Positions 1 through 5,462 of a stretch of 6,026 nt of DNA are shown here, one piece after another. The number at the start of each line of letters is the position of its first letter. The first letter of the stretch is position 1. A program made the translations under genes and the position numbers. The stretch comes from Nitrospirota bacterium (GTDB taxonomy: Bacteria > Nitrospirota > Thermodesulfovibrionia > Thermodesulfovibrionales > UBA6898): positions 1-6,026 of the forward strand of contig JAOUFP010000199.1 of the NCBI GenBank assembly GCA_029858145.1, written 5' to 3'. The notes under the pieces were generated by a model. That model was not told where the DNA came from and did no database searches. It worked only from the letters and a program-made list of their open reading frames with translations.

Positions 1-247
1 GGACTCCAAGGGGACACCGAGATGACCTAGTACAGAGCAGGATGGCTTTGACAGTTTATAGGTTTTGTCCGTATTTCGCCCGGGATTAGTGTATACCCCG
101 AGAGAGATCGATTCTATTTGTAACCCCTTGAAATAGACAGAATATCAAAATTGCACATAGGTGCAGAGTATAAATGAAAATAATCGCTGTCGAGAGATAA
201 TAAGAACTCGGAGTTATCACGTTTCCGTTTAATGTTACAAAACTGCA

Positions 248-379
248 TGTTAAACAGATAAAAATCAATAAGGAAAATAAAATTTTGATTGCCATGAAAA
301 TCATGTGCATGCTATTTTTAATGCTAATTAATGGAGAAACACAGAAACTGTTTAATAACGTTATTGCGATGTTAAACAG
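248..379. repeat. TGTTAAACAG direct/inverted short repeats
   Basis: TGTTAAACAG occurs identically at 248-257 and 370-379, and its partial inverse CTGTTTAA lies at 348-355. In the first copy AACTGCAT (241-248) precedes and overlaps the repeat. In the second copy AACTGCAT follows at 381-388. CTGTTTAA (348-355) can pair with TTAAACAG (372-379) as an 8-bp stem. A longer imperfect direct repeat starts with CAGAAACTG at 342 and again at 377, 35 bases apart. The copies are real, but their role (recombination sites, regulator sites or chance in AT-rich DNA) is unknown. Confidence 0.6.
354..365. repeat. perfect 12-bp palindrome AATAACGTTATT
   Basis: AATAACGTTATT is self-complementary over 12 bases. 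A related imperfect palindrome, ATAAC-TT-GTTAT, lies at 390-401, so two similar dyads stand about 35 bases apart and end 30 bases before the start codon at 431. They could bind a dimeric regulator of the downstream gene. The second one also overlaps the proposed cassette boundary at 397/398. Confidence 0.45.
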
Positions 380-430
380 AAACTGCATAATAACTTGTTA
401 TAAAGTGAAATAGTCTCACAAGAGGGGGAT

Positions 431-1207
431 ATGCTTCATTCGCATAAATTCAAAATAATTGTTTTAAACGCTATAAAATTGATTATCTGTGTCATTATGT
501 TGAACGGATGTTGCATGAAGAACAATTTAAGCGAGTGTGGCATTGCATACGACTCACCGATGGATATTGTAAAAGCTCAATTATCTGATGATGGCCTTCT
601 TTTGGTTACCAATAAATCTGTTCGTTCGGGTACCCGGAGCTATGGCAAAATAGGCAAAGGACAGATATATATGACATGTGATATAAATGCTGGCTTAAAG
701 GAGATTAAGGACTTAACCGCAGATGTAAATAAAGGAAGATATGGTGATTATTCAAACATTTCTCATCCGTTGTCGGGCGAACTTACTCAATACCTGCGGG
801 CAAACGACGAACATAAATACTTCTATGCCAAGTGGGTCAAGTGTTCAATAATTGAAGCTGGAGATGATTCATCTCGGCAACATACACTGCCGACGGTTAA
901 TAATAATACGCTGAAATCACTAATTAATGAAAACATATTCTTTTACTCAGATGGCCCAGCCAATTATTATCCGCTTCGGAATTATCTTATTGTGAAGAAG
1001 AACGATAACATCTATATCATCCCTGTATTTTATGCGGATACGCAACGCCGTGAAACAGCTTTAAGATTTTTCAAATATCCTCTCTATCCGGTCATGATTG
1101 CATTGGATATAATCACATTTCCAATTCAGATTTTAACTATGGAAAGCGCAGGTCATGGTACTGGTGGCTTTTATCCAATATGCCCTGACTGGACGAAGTT
1201 ATTTTAA
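431..1207 (+). CDS. putative exported lipoprotein of unknown function
   Basis: A 258-residue protein that I do not recognise. It starts MLHSHKFK, followed by a hydrophobic stretch (about 9-24) and LNGC with Cys27 as the likely lipidated residue. Asn at -2 makes the lipobox imperfect, so a plain signal peptide or anchor is possible. The middle is polar and the end is more hydrophobic: around 217-235 it reads YPLYPVMIALDIITFPIQ, then a Gly-rich tail. A late YP..ALDI..PIQ segment loosely recalls small YceK-like lipoproteins, but that is only a resemblance. The start is supported by GAGGGGG at 422-428, a rather close ribosome binding site. The gene is AT-rich, unlike everything downstream, and is followed by the attC-like site, so horizontal acquisition is likely. 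No clear sigma70 promoter was found; TATAAA at 399-404 has no good -35 partner. Confidence 0.75.
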   Translation: MLHSHKFKIIVLNAIKLIICVIMLNGCCMKNNLSECGIAYDSPMDIVKAQLSDDGLLLVTNKSVRSGTRSYGKIGKGQIYMTCDINAGLKEIKDLTADVNKGRYGDYSNISHPLSGELTQYLRANDEHKYFYAKWVKCSIIEAGDDSSRQHTLPTVNNNTLKSLINENIFFYSDGPANYYPLRNYLIVKKNDNIYIIPVFYADTQRRETALRFFKYPLYPVMIALDIITFPIQILTMESAGHGTGGFYPICPDWTKLF

Positions 1208-1271
1208 CGTAGAATTCTTTGTGGTGATGAGAAACCAACTTTCTAAATATGGGATTCTGATCGAAGATTAT

Positions 1272-1355
1272 TTTATAACAAGGGGCTCCACTTGACTGCG
1301 AATAGCCGCAGTTTAAAATTGGAGGCCTGTGGCTCGGCAAGTGAGCCCCGTCGTT
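1272..1355 (+). other. attC-like recombination site (candidate)
   Basis: The region folds as expected of an integron attC. AAC (1277-1279) pairs with GTT (1353-1355). Next comes a small unpaired spacer (AA 1280-1281 against GTC 1350-1352). GGGGCTC (1282-1288) pairs with GAGCCCC (1343-1349) and, after a single bulged C1289, ACTTG (1290-1294) pairs with CAAGT (1338-1342). The terminal loop of 43 bases holds its own hairpin, ACTGCG (1295-1300) with CGCAGT (1307-1312). The extra base lies in the left arm, as in known attC sites, and the length of about 84 bases is within the known range. It is weakened by R'' (TTATAAC) and R' (GTTCCCC), which depart from RYYYAAC and GTTRRRY. There is no U-tract after the stem, so it is not a terminator. 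Confidence 0.45.
1292..1319 (+). promoter_or_regulatory. weak sigma70-like promoter inside attC-like site
   Basis: TTGACT (1292-1297) and TAAAAT (1314-1319) are separated by 16 bases, each one mismatch from consensus. The spacing is slightly short and the elements lie inside the stem-loop described for 1272-1355. Transcription would begin near 1326 and could read toward the gene at 1473. That gene has a better promoter of its own, so this one may be fortuitous. Confidence 0.25.
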
Positions 1356-1362
1356 CCCCCCT

Positions 1363-1402
1363 CGCTTCCTTCGGAGAATGCGGCGCCTTAAGGCACGAAG
1401 CG
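1363..1402. repeat. inverted repeat with internal palindrome
   Basis: CGCTTC (1363-1368) is the inverse complement of GAAGCG (1397-1402). Between them lies the perfect 10-bp palindrome GCCTTAAGGC (1385-1394). The element sits right after the attC-like site, at the point where the DNA becomes GC-rich, and upstream of the promoter at 1421. No function can be assigned; it may be a remnant of a repeat element or simply structured intergenic DNA. Confidence 0.4.
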
Positions 1403-1420
1403 GAAAGCAACAATTTCTCC

Positions 1421-1450
1421 TTGACTCTCATCATCTCCACGGGGTATAAA
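1421..1450 (+). promoter_or_regulatory. sigma70-type promoter of the small exported protein
   Basis: TTGACT (1421-1426, five of six consensus bases) and TATAAA (1445-1450, five of six) are 18 bases apart. The expected start of transcription is near 1457, giving a leader of only about 16 bases that contains AGGAG (1461-1465), seven bases before the ATG at 1473. This is one of the two best promoter matches in the window. Confidence 0.7.
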
Positions 1451-1472
1451 CAACAAAAAAAGGAGATACGTT

Positions 1473-1880
1473 ATGCGCAAAAAGATAAGCCGTGCCCTTA
1501 TGCTGGCAGCATGTCTGCAGATATTTATGATTTCTCCGTCGCCTGCTGAAACCATCGTGGTCGAATGCCCGAAGGTGTATGCCAAAAACCCTTTTACCCT
1601 CCTGCGGATCGAAAACGGGGTTGACTGGCAGGCATCAGAGTCCAGCGGCTATGTTATGCATTGCAGAAGCTACATCAACCCGCAGGGTTATTTGACCTGC
1701 TTTTATACGCCTGCCGCCCATGGCGCATCGGATGTCTTTACGCTTAAACGGCTGCCTCCGGAGGAAACAACCTGCAAAGAAACGAATATTGAATGTCGCT
1801 TTGAGTGCACAAAGGCGGCGGAGCCGCCCAAGGTCGAGAGGTCCGTTAAACCCCCGATGTCGATTCCGCGACTTAAATAA
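1473..1880 (+). CDS. small exported cysteine-rich protein, unknown
   Basis: A 135-residue protein that I do not recognise. The N-terminus MRKKISR plus a hydrophobic core (8-20) and SPSPA before Glu26 form a clear Sec signal peptide with cleavage predicted after Ala25. The mature part is ~110 residues with six cysteines (32, 64, 76, 101, 108, 112), an even number compatible with disulfides in the periplasm. The pattern is CPKVY near the start of the mature chain, LTCFY at 74-78 and C-x3-C at 108-112. The tail is proline/lysine-rich. The start is well supported by AGGAG seven bases upstream and a strong promoter. It seems to be transcribed alone: 144 bases separate it from the next gene and a hairpin follows it. 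The CxY motif recalls small STY0301-type secreted proteins, but this is a weak guess. Confidence 0.8.
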   Translation: MRKKISRALMLAACLQIFMISPSPAETIVVECPKVYAKNPFTLLRIENGVDWQASESSGYVMHCRSYINPQGYLTCFYTPAAHGASDVFTLKRLPPEETTCKETNIECRFECTKAAEPPKVERSVKPPMSIPRLK

Positions 1881-1894
1881 CTTCATGAAGCGGG

Positions 1895-1913
1895 GGGATG
1901 AGGTCCTCGTCCC
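1895..1913 (+). terminator. strong hairpin after the exported protein gene
   Basis: GGGATGAG (1895-1902) pairs with CTCGTCCC (1906-1913) with one G-T pair and a three-base loop, starting 15 bases after the stop codon at 1880. It is followed by a C-rich tract, not by U residues, so it is not a classical intrinsic terminator. It could still stop or protect the 3' end of the transcript. Confidence 0.35.
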
Positions 1914-2024
1914 GGCCCCCTCCCCTTCTGATAGCCCTTGCCCGGCCTCGGCCAAAAATTTATGCCGAAGCATGAACCCATCCGTTTTTTCCTTCATCCC
2001 GGAGATTGTGTTATATTCCTTTGC

Positions 2025-2654
2025 ATGAACAGCGCAGATTGTTTTGATAAAATCAGATACCCGCGCACTCTCCTGAGGCCCCGGAGGCGTGTCAACGCCG
2101 ACATTGACAGGCTCCTTGCCGAACTGAGGAAACATGCCGGCAGGGGGCTCCACCTCGGCTCAGGAAGCACAAAACTGGAGGGAATGATCAACTGCGACCT
2201 CTTCAACCCGGAGGCTGACCTCAGGGCGGACGCGAAGGATCTTTCGATGTTCGAAGACGGCTCGGTCGACTATATTGAATCCCACCACATGATCGAGCAT
2301 CTTTCGTTTGCGGACACCGATACCGCGCTGGCAGAATGGCGCCGCGTGCTTCGGCCGGGGGGAGTGCTCGTCATCTCCTGCCCCGACATCTCCAGGGTAT
2401 TTCTGAAATGGCTCGGATACTCAACCATATATCCGCTGTTTCCGCGCCAGGAGAAACTCGATTTTATAATAAAGATGCTGGTCGGCCCCCAGCAGCATGA
2501 AGGCCAGTTCCACAGAAACGCCTTTGATTTCAGGCGCATGTCCCAACTCCTCGCAAGACACGGGTTCACGGTGGAGTTCAGTTTTTCCCCCTATTCAGAG
2601 CGGCCGACCCCTTCTTTGCTGGTGATCGCACGAAAAACCGGCCCGCCGCAGTAG
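2025..2654 (+). CDS. SAM-dependent methyltransferase, type 11-like
   Basis: A 209-residue class I methyltransferase. After a basic N-terminus come motif I LHLGSGSTK (42-50, nucleotide-binding loop), the acidic end of strand 2 in NCDLF (Asp58), the DYIESHHMIEHL segment (82-93, with the family's typical EHL) and LRPGG (109-113). HEGQFHRNAFD (158-168) is of the type seen in small predicted methyltransferases found near cell-surface or glycan genes; the substrate cannot be told. Ser in GSG replaces the more usual Cys. No transmembrane segment is seen, so it is probably cytoplasmic. Start choice: the frame is open upstream to a TTG at 1938 and an ATG at 1962, but neither has a ribosome binding site and the added residues do not look family-like. 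The ATG at 2025 also lacks a good site (GGAG at 2001-2004 is 20 bases away), so the start is uncertain. Confidence 0.85.
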   Translation: MNSADCFDKIRYPRTLLRPRRRVNADIDRLLAELRKHAGRGLHLGSGSTKLEGMINCDLFNPEADLRADAKDLSMFEDGSVDYIESHHMIEHLSFADTDTALAEWRRVLRPGGVLVISCPDISRVFLKWLGYSTIYPLFPRQEKLDFIIKMLVGPQQHEGQFHRNAFDFRRMSQLLARHGFTVEFSFSPYSERPTPSLLVIARKTGPPQ

Positions 2655-2705
2655 TGCAATAGTCGCCCTTTTTTTTGCCGATAGGATAAAATCAAAAACG
2701 CATTT

Positions 2706-2719
2706 CCCTCGCGCGAGGG
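2706..2719. repeat. perfect 14-bp palindrome CCCTCGCGCGAGGG
   Basis: CCCTCGCGCGAGGG is self-complementary over all 14 bases and lies between the methyltransferase stop (2654) and the kinase start (2745). G-rich sequence continues after it (GGCTGAGAGGAG, then AGGGG). The overall look, a short C-rich arm, a GC core and a purine-rich arm, resembles dispersed intergenic palindromes common in Nitrospirota and delta-proteobacterial genomes. It could also be an operator for the kinase gene. Confidence 0.5.
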
Positions 2720-2744
2720 GGCTGAGAGGAGATTTGACAGGGGT

Positions 2745-4676
2745 ATGGGAAAGAGACTTAAAGACATGCCCGGCTTGCAGCCAGGCACGGGGATACATCT
2801 CCTGACGCTGAGGTTTTTCGACGCGGGCCTTGAAAGGGACTTCCACGACTTTTATTTTGCCTCTTCGCTGAAAAGGCTGCGGTATGCGATTGCCCTCGGC
2901 TTTTTTCTGTACGCGGTTTTCGGGATACTGGACAGTTGGGCGATCCCTGAGGCGAAATACAAGGCGTGGTTTATCCGCTACGCGATCGTCTGCCCGCAAA
3001 TCGCGGCATTTTTCATCTTCTCCTTCTCCCCCCGCTTTAAGAAGTATATGCAGCCCCTGTCAGCCCTCACAATCCTGGCAGCGGGGCTGGGCATCGTGGC
3101 CATGACCGCCTTCGCCAACTCCTCGATGGTTTACGCCTATTATGCCGGACTGATACTCGTCATCATGTTCGCGCTGCTGCTGAACCTGGGGTTCCTGCAT
3201 GCCGCGTTCGCTTCCTGGACGATTGTCTGCGCATACGAAATTACCGCGCTCTGGATAAACCCGATCCCGTTGCAGGTCTTCGTCATCAACAACTTCTTTT
3301 TTATCTCGGCCTGCATTGTCGCGATGTTCGCCGGATACATGATGGAATTTTCAGTCCGGAAGGATTTTCTCCAGATGAAGATCATAGAAGACACCGCACT
3401 TGCACTCGCCAGCGAGAACGCCAGGCGCAGGCTGGCTGAAGAGGAGCTGCAAACGGCGAAAGAAAGTCTCGAAAGCAGGGTAAGGGAGCGCACTGCCGAA
3501 CTGTCCGCACTGAATGAACAGCTCTGCCATTCGCAGAAGATGGAGGCGGTCGGCCTCCTTGCGGGCGGCATCGCCCATGACTTCAGCAATATCCTCACGA
3601 CGATGAAGGGCTGTGCCTATATCCTCCGGAATAAATTGAAGCATGACCCGCATCTGCTGCATTATGCGCAGCAGATACTCTCTTCCTCTGATAAGGCAAA
3701 CGGGCTTACCCAGAGCCTGCTCGCCTTCAGCAGGAAGCAGATAATCACCTCGAAGCCCGTTCACGTCAATGCGGTTATTGAAAGGGTGAAAAAGCTTTTG
3801 TCGCGCCTTATCGGCGAGGACATAGCGCTTACGGTGGAGCATCCTGCCGGGGACCTTACGATTAAGGCGGACAGCAGCCAGCTGGAACAGCTGCTCATGA
3901 ACCTCGCCACGAACGCGCGGGACGCGATGCCTGACGGCGGGGATGTGTCGATCACCGCAGCTGCTGTTGAGGTGGACGAGGAATTTATCAGGGAACACGG
4001 CTACGGGCAGCCCGGCAGATATCTGCTCATCACCTTTACTGACAGCGGCAGGGGCATGAATGATGTGACAGTTGAAAGGATATTCGAACCGTTCTTCACG
4101 ACAAAGGATCCGGGGAAGGGGACAGGCCTCGGGCTGTCGATCGTCTACGGGATCGTCAAGCAGCACGGCGGCCACATAACGGTCCGGAGCATGCCGGATG
4201 AGGGCACCGCCTTCCGGATATATTTCCCCCTCATAGAACCATCGGAGAACGACGTCCCTTCAGAGCCGCAGCCGGCGCCCCGCGGCGGCTCGGAGACCAT
4301 CCTCATAGCAGAGGATGACCGGAATGTGAGGAGCATTGTTGGTGAGGTCCTGCGTGATGCGGGATACAAGACGATCGAGGCGGCAGACGGGGAAGAGGCG
4401 GTGAGGCTGTTCATTGAAAACTGGAAGAGGCTCGACATGGTCCTGCTCGATGTGATAATGCCGCGGAAGAACGGCAGGGAAGTCTATTATGAGATAAAGA
4501 GTATCTGCCCCGAGAAGACTGTACTCTTTACCAGCGGATATATCGCCGATGTCATGGACCGCGATGAGCTGCTGGGGGAGGGCATGCATTTCATATCCAA
4601 GTCAGCCACACCCGAGGAGCTCCTGGCGAAGATCAGGAAATTGCTGGACTCACTGGTGGAAGGGACCAACCCCTGA
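2745..4676 (+). CDS. membrane hybrid histidine kinase with receiver domain
   Basis: A 643-residue two-component sensor. An N-terminal cytoplasmic part (1-43) is followed by six predicted membrane helices (about 44-65, 78-95, 105-123, 129-147, 150-168, 176-199) with YYAGLILV at 132-139. I recall this kind of six-helix module in front of class III cyclases and GGDEF proteins. A charged coiled coil (about 205-262) leads to the HisKA domain with phosphoacceptor His278 in GGIAHDFSN. The HATPase has the N box (Asn386, Asn390), G1 DSGRGM (433-438), F box FEPFFTTK (447-454) and G2 GKGTGLGLS (457-465). A linker joins a receiver domain (518-635): acidic Asp524/Asp525, phosphoacceptor Asp569, Thr596 and Lys619. 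There is no PAS domain or periplasmic sensor loop of any size. The kinase is thus expected to autophosphorylate and pass phosphate to its own receiver; the onward partner is not in the window. Start: the ATG at 2745 has AGGGG almost adjacent and AGAGGAG 13 bases away. The ATG at 2766 is an alternative. Confidence 0.93.
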   Translation: MGKRLKDMPGLQPGTGIHLLTLRFFDAGLERDFHDFYFASSLKRLRYAIALGFFLYAVFGILDSWAIPEAKYKAWFIRYAIVCPQIAAFFIFSFSPRFKKYMQPLSALTILAAGLGIVAMTAFANSSMVYAYYAGLILVIMFALLLNLGFLHAAFASWTIVCAYEITALWINPIPLQVFVINNFFFISACIVAMFAGYMMEFSVRKDFLQMKIIEDTALALASENARRRLAEEELQTAKESLESRVRERTAELSALNEQLCHSQKMEAVGLLAGGIAHDFSNILTTMKGCAYILRNKLKHDPHLLHYAQQILSSSDKANGLTQSLLAFSRKQIITSKPVHVNAVIERVKKLLSRLIGEDIALTVEHPAGDLTIKADSSQLEQLLMNLATNARDAMPDGGDVSITAAAVEVDEEFIREHGYGQPGRYLLITFTDSGRGMNDVTVERIFEPFFTTKDPGKGTGLGLSIVYGIVKQHGGHITVRSMPDEGTAFRIYFPLIEPSENDVPSEPQPAPRGGSETILIAEDDRNVRSIVGEVLRDAGYKTIEAADGEEAVRLFIENWKRLDMVLLDVIMPRKNGREVYYEIKSICPEKTVLFTSGYIADVMDRDELLGEGMHFISKSATPEELLAKIRKLLDSLVEGTNP

Positions 4677-4748
4677 CCGGCCCCATCGCATGTCCTGCAA
4701 CTTTTTTTTCAGGCGCCCCCCCCGCGTCCGCTCTCTGTGCTGAAAGGG

Positions 4749-4786
4749 CCGCCGGTCCCTTGTCAGTGAGCCGGCGGTTTTGCTTT
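4749..4786 (+). terminator. intrinsic terminator of the kinase gene
   Basis: CCGCCGG (4749-4755) pairs perfectly with CCGGCGG (4771-4777), with a 15-base loop, followed directly by TTTTGCTTT (4778-4786). It lies 73 bases after the kinase stop codon and separates the kinase from the his unit. The T-tract runs into the -35 region of the next promoter. Confidence 0.75.
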
Positions 4787-4812
4787 ATAAAAGCGCGCAA
4801 AAACATTATAAT
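4784..4812 (+). promoter_or_regulatory. sigma70-type promoter of hisB
   Basis: TATAAT (4807-4812) is a perfect -10 element, with TTTATA (4784-4789, four of six) at the ideal 17-base spacing. Transcription should start near 4819, leaving a leader of about 38 bases before the hisB ATG. That is too short for a his leader-peptide attenuator, and no run of His codons or T-box is visible. Confidence 0.7.
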
Positions 4813-4856
4813 TTCCCCAGACAATTTCCGGCTGCTAGAATATTCAGGAGGGACAG

Positions 4857-5444
4857 ATGAGAAAGGCGAAGATCGAGAGGAAGACGAAAGAGACGGACAT
4901 CAGGGCAGAGCTGGACCTTGACGGCACAGGGAAGTATGCCGTGGATACCTCGATCCCTTTTCTCGACCATATGCTCTCCCTGATGTGCAAGCACGGGCTC
5001 TTTGACCTGACGGTAAAGGCGAAGGGGGATGTGGAGATCGACGACCATCACACGGTGGAGGACACCGGGATCGTCCTCGGCAAGGCGCTGAAGCAGGCGC
5101 TCGGCGACATGAAGGGAATCAGCCGTTACGGGCAGGCCTCAGTGCCGATGGACGAGGCGCTCGCCTCCGTCTGTCTCGACATCAGCGGAAGGGCCTATCT
5201 GGTGTACAGGGTGGAGTTCCCGAAGAAGAGCAAACTGCGGAACTTCGACCCTGATCTCATCGAGGACTTCCTCCAGGCCTTCGCGGGCAACGCCGGCATC
5301 ACCCTTCACGCGGGCGCGGCCTATGGCAGGAACACGCACCATATCATCGAGGGGATATTCAAGGCGCTCGGACGGGCGCTCCGGCAGGCGGTGACGATCG
5401 ACCCGAGGGTGAAGGGCGTGCCTTCGACAAAGGGCAAGCTCTGA
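4857..5444 (+). CDS. hisB: imidazoleglycerol-phosphate dehydratase
   Basis: A complete 195-residue, monofunctional IGPD, the usual length for the family. It dehydrates D-erythro-imidazole-glycerol phosphate to imidazole-acetol phosphate in histidine biosynthesis, in the cytoplasm, as a 24-mer with Mn at the active sites (family knowledge). The signature motifs are all present: FLDHML (35-40), [10 protein letters not shown] (62-71), MDEA (98-101), NTHHIIE (159-165) and a C-terminal PSTKG (189-193). The metal ligands expected from these motifs (His38, His64, His65, Glu68, His161, His162, Glu165) are intact. There is no fused histidinol-phosphate phosphatase domain as in enterobacterial HisB. 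AGGAGGG (4846-4852) sits four bases before the ATG and fixes the start. It is the first gene of a unit with its own promoter. The rest of the his pathway is not in the window, so it is either scattered or outside. Confidence 0.97.
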   Translation: MRKAKIERKTKETDIRAELDLDGTGKYAVDTSIPFLDHMLSLMCKHGLFDLTVKAKGDVEIDDHHTVEDTGIVLGKALKQALGDMKGISRYGQASVPMDEALASVCLDISGRAYLVYRVEFPKKSKLRNFDPDLIEDFLQAFAGNAGITLHAGAAYGRNTHHIIEGIFKALGRALRQAVTIDPRVKGVPSTKGKL

Positions 5445-5462
5445 TTATCTTTTGCCGGGGGA

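Larger units (their letters stand above)
1..430. other. gene-free AT-rich flank with short repeats
   Basis: I see no supportable gene here. The first ~110 bases are of mixed composition and every forward frame is closed by position 89. The longest open piece (3-89) could be the tail of a gene outside the window, but nothing identifies it. From ~115 to 430 the DNA is strongly AT-rich. It contains a small hairpin (TGCAC 152-156, GTGCA 161-165), two copies of TGTTAAACAG (248-257, 370-379), the inverse CTGTTTAA (348-355) and the perfect palindrome AATAACGTTATT (354-365). A hydrophobic reverse-strand open frame (388 to 86) lacks a ribosome binding site and is explained by AT-rich composition. The composition and repeats suggest mobile or imported DNA. 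Confidence 0.6.
398..1353 (+). mobile_element. candidate integron gene cassette
   Basis: The proposed unit starts after G397 (G^TTATAAAG) and ends at G1353 (G^TT). In the circular form of a cassette the 5' end TTRRRY completes R', which must be complementary to R''. Here GTTATAAA (397-404) is the exact inverse complement of TTTATAAC (1272-1279), and the match extends to 11 bases (394-404 with 1272-1282). The unit holds one + strand gene with a 33-base leader, ends in an attC-like site and is much more AT-rich than the DNA after it. All of this is typical cassette geometry. Against it, no integrase gene is visible, the preceding attC is not clear, and an 11-base inverted match in AT-rich DNA can occur by chance. 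Confidence 0.35.

Noticed and set aside
86..388. Reverse-strand hydrophobic 100-residue frame
   Set aside because: No ribosome binding site before its start at 388, phenylalanine/isoleucine-rich composition expected from reading AT-rich DNA, and no motif.
1272..1355. Reading the attC-like stem as an intrinsic terminator
   Set aside because: The loop is 43 bases and the stem is followed by GTCGTTCCCCC, with no T-tract.
1321..1440. tRNA gene or riboswitch between the lipoprotein and the exported protein
   Set aside because: No cloverleaf, T-arm GTTC context or known riboswitch core could be laid over this stretch; only an inverted repeat is visible.
1938..2024. Upstream extension of the methyltransferase from TTG 1938 or ATG 1962
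   Set aside because: No ribosome binding site at either start, and the added residues show no methyltransferase character.
1635..2153. Reverse-strand frame (172 residues) across the exported protein and methyltransferase genes
   Set aside because: It overlaps two better supported + strand genes and has no recognisable domain or signal.
3351..4175. Long reverse-strand frame (274 residues) opposite the kinase
   Set aside because: It lies wholly within a well-supported kinase gene whose motifs are all in the + frame; it is an antisense shadow in GC-rich coding DNA.
4677..4748. T8 (4702-4709) and C8 (4716-4723) runs as a terminator or gene piece
   Set aside because: No stem precedes the T run, and the clear terminator lies just downstream at 4749. 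The runs are noted only as possible slippage or sequencing-error sites.
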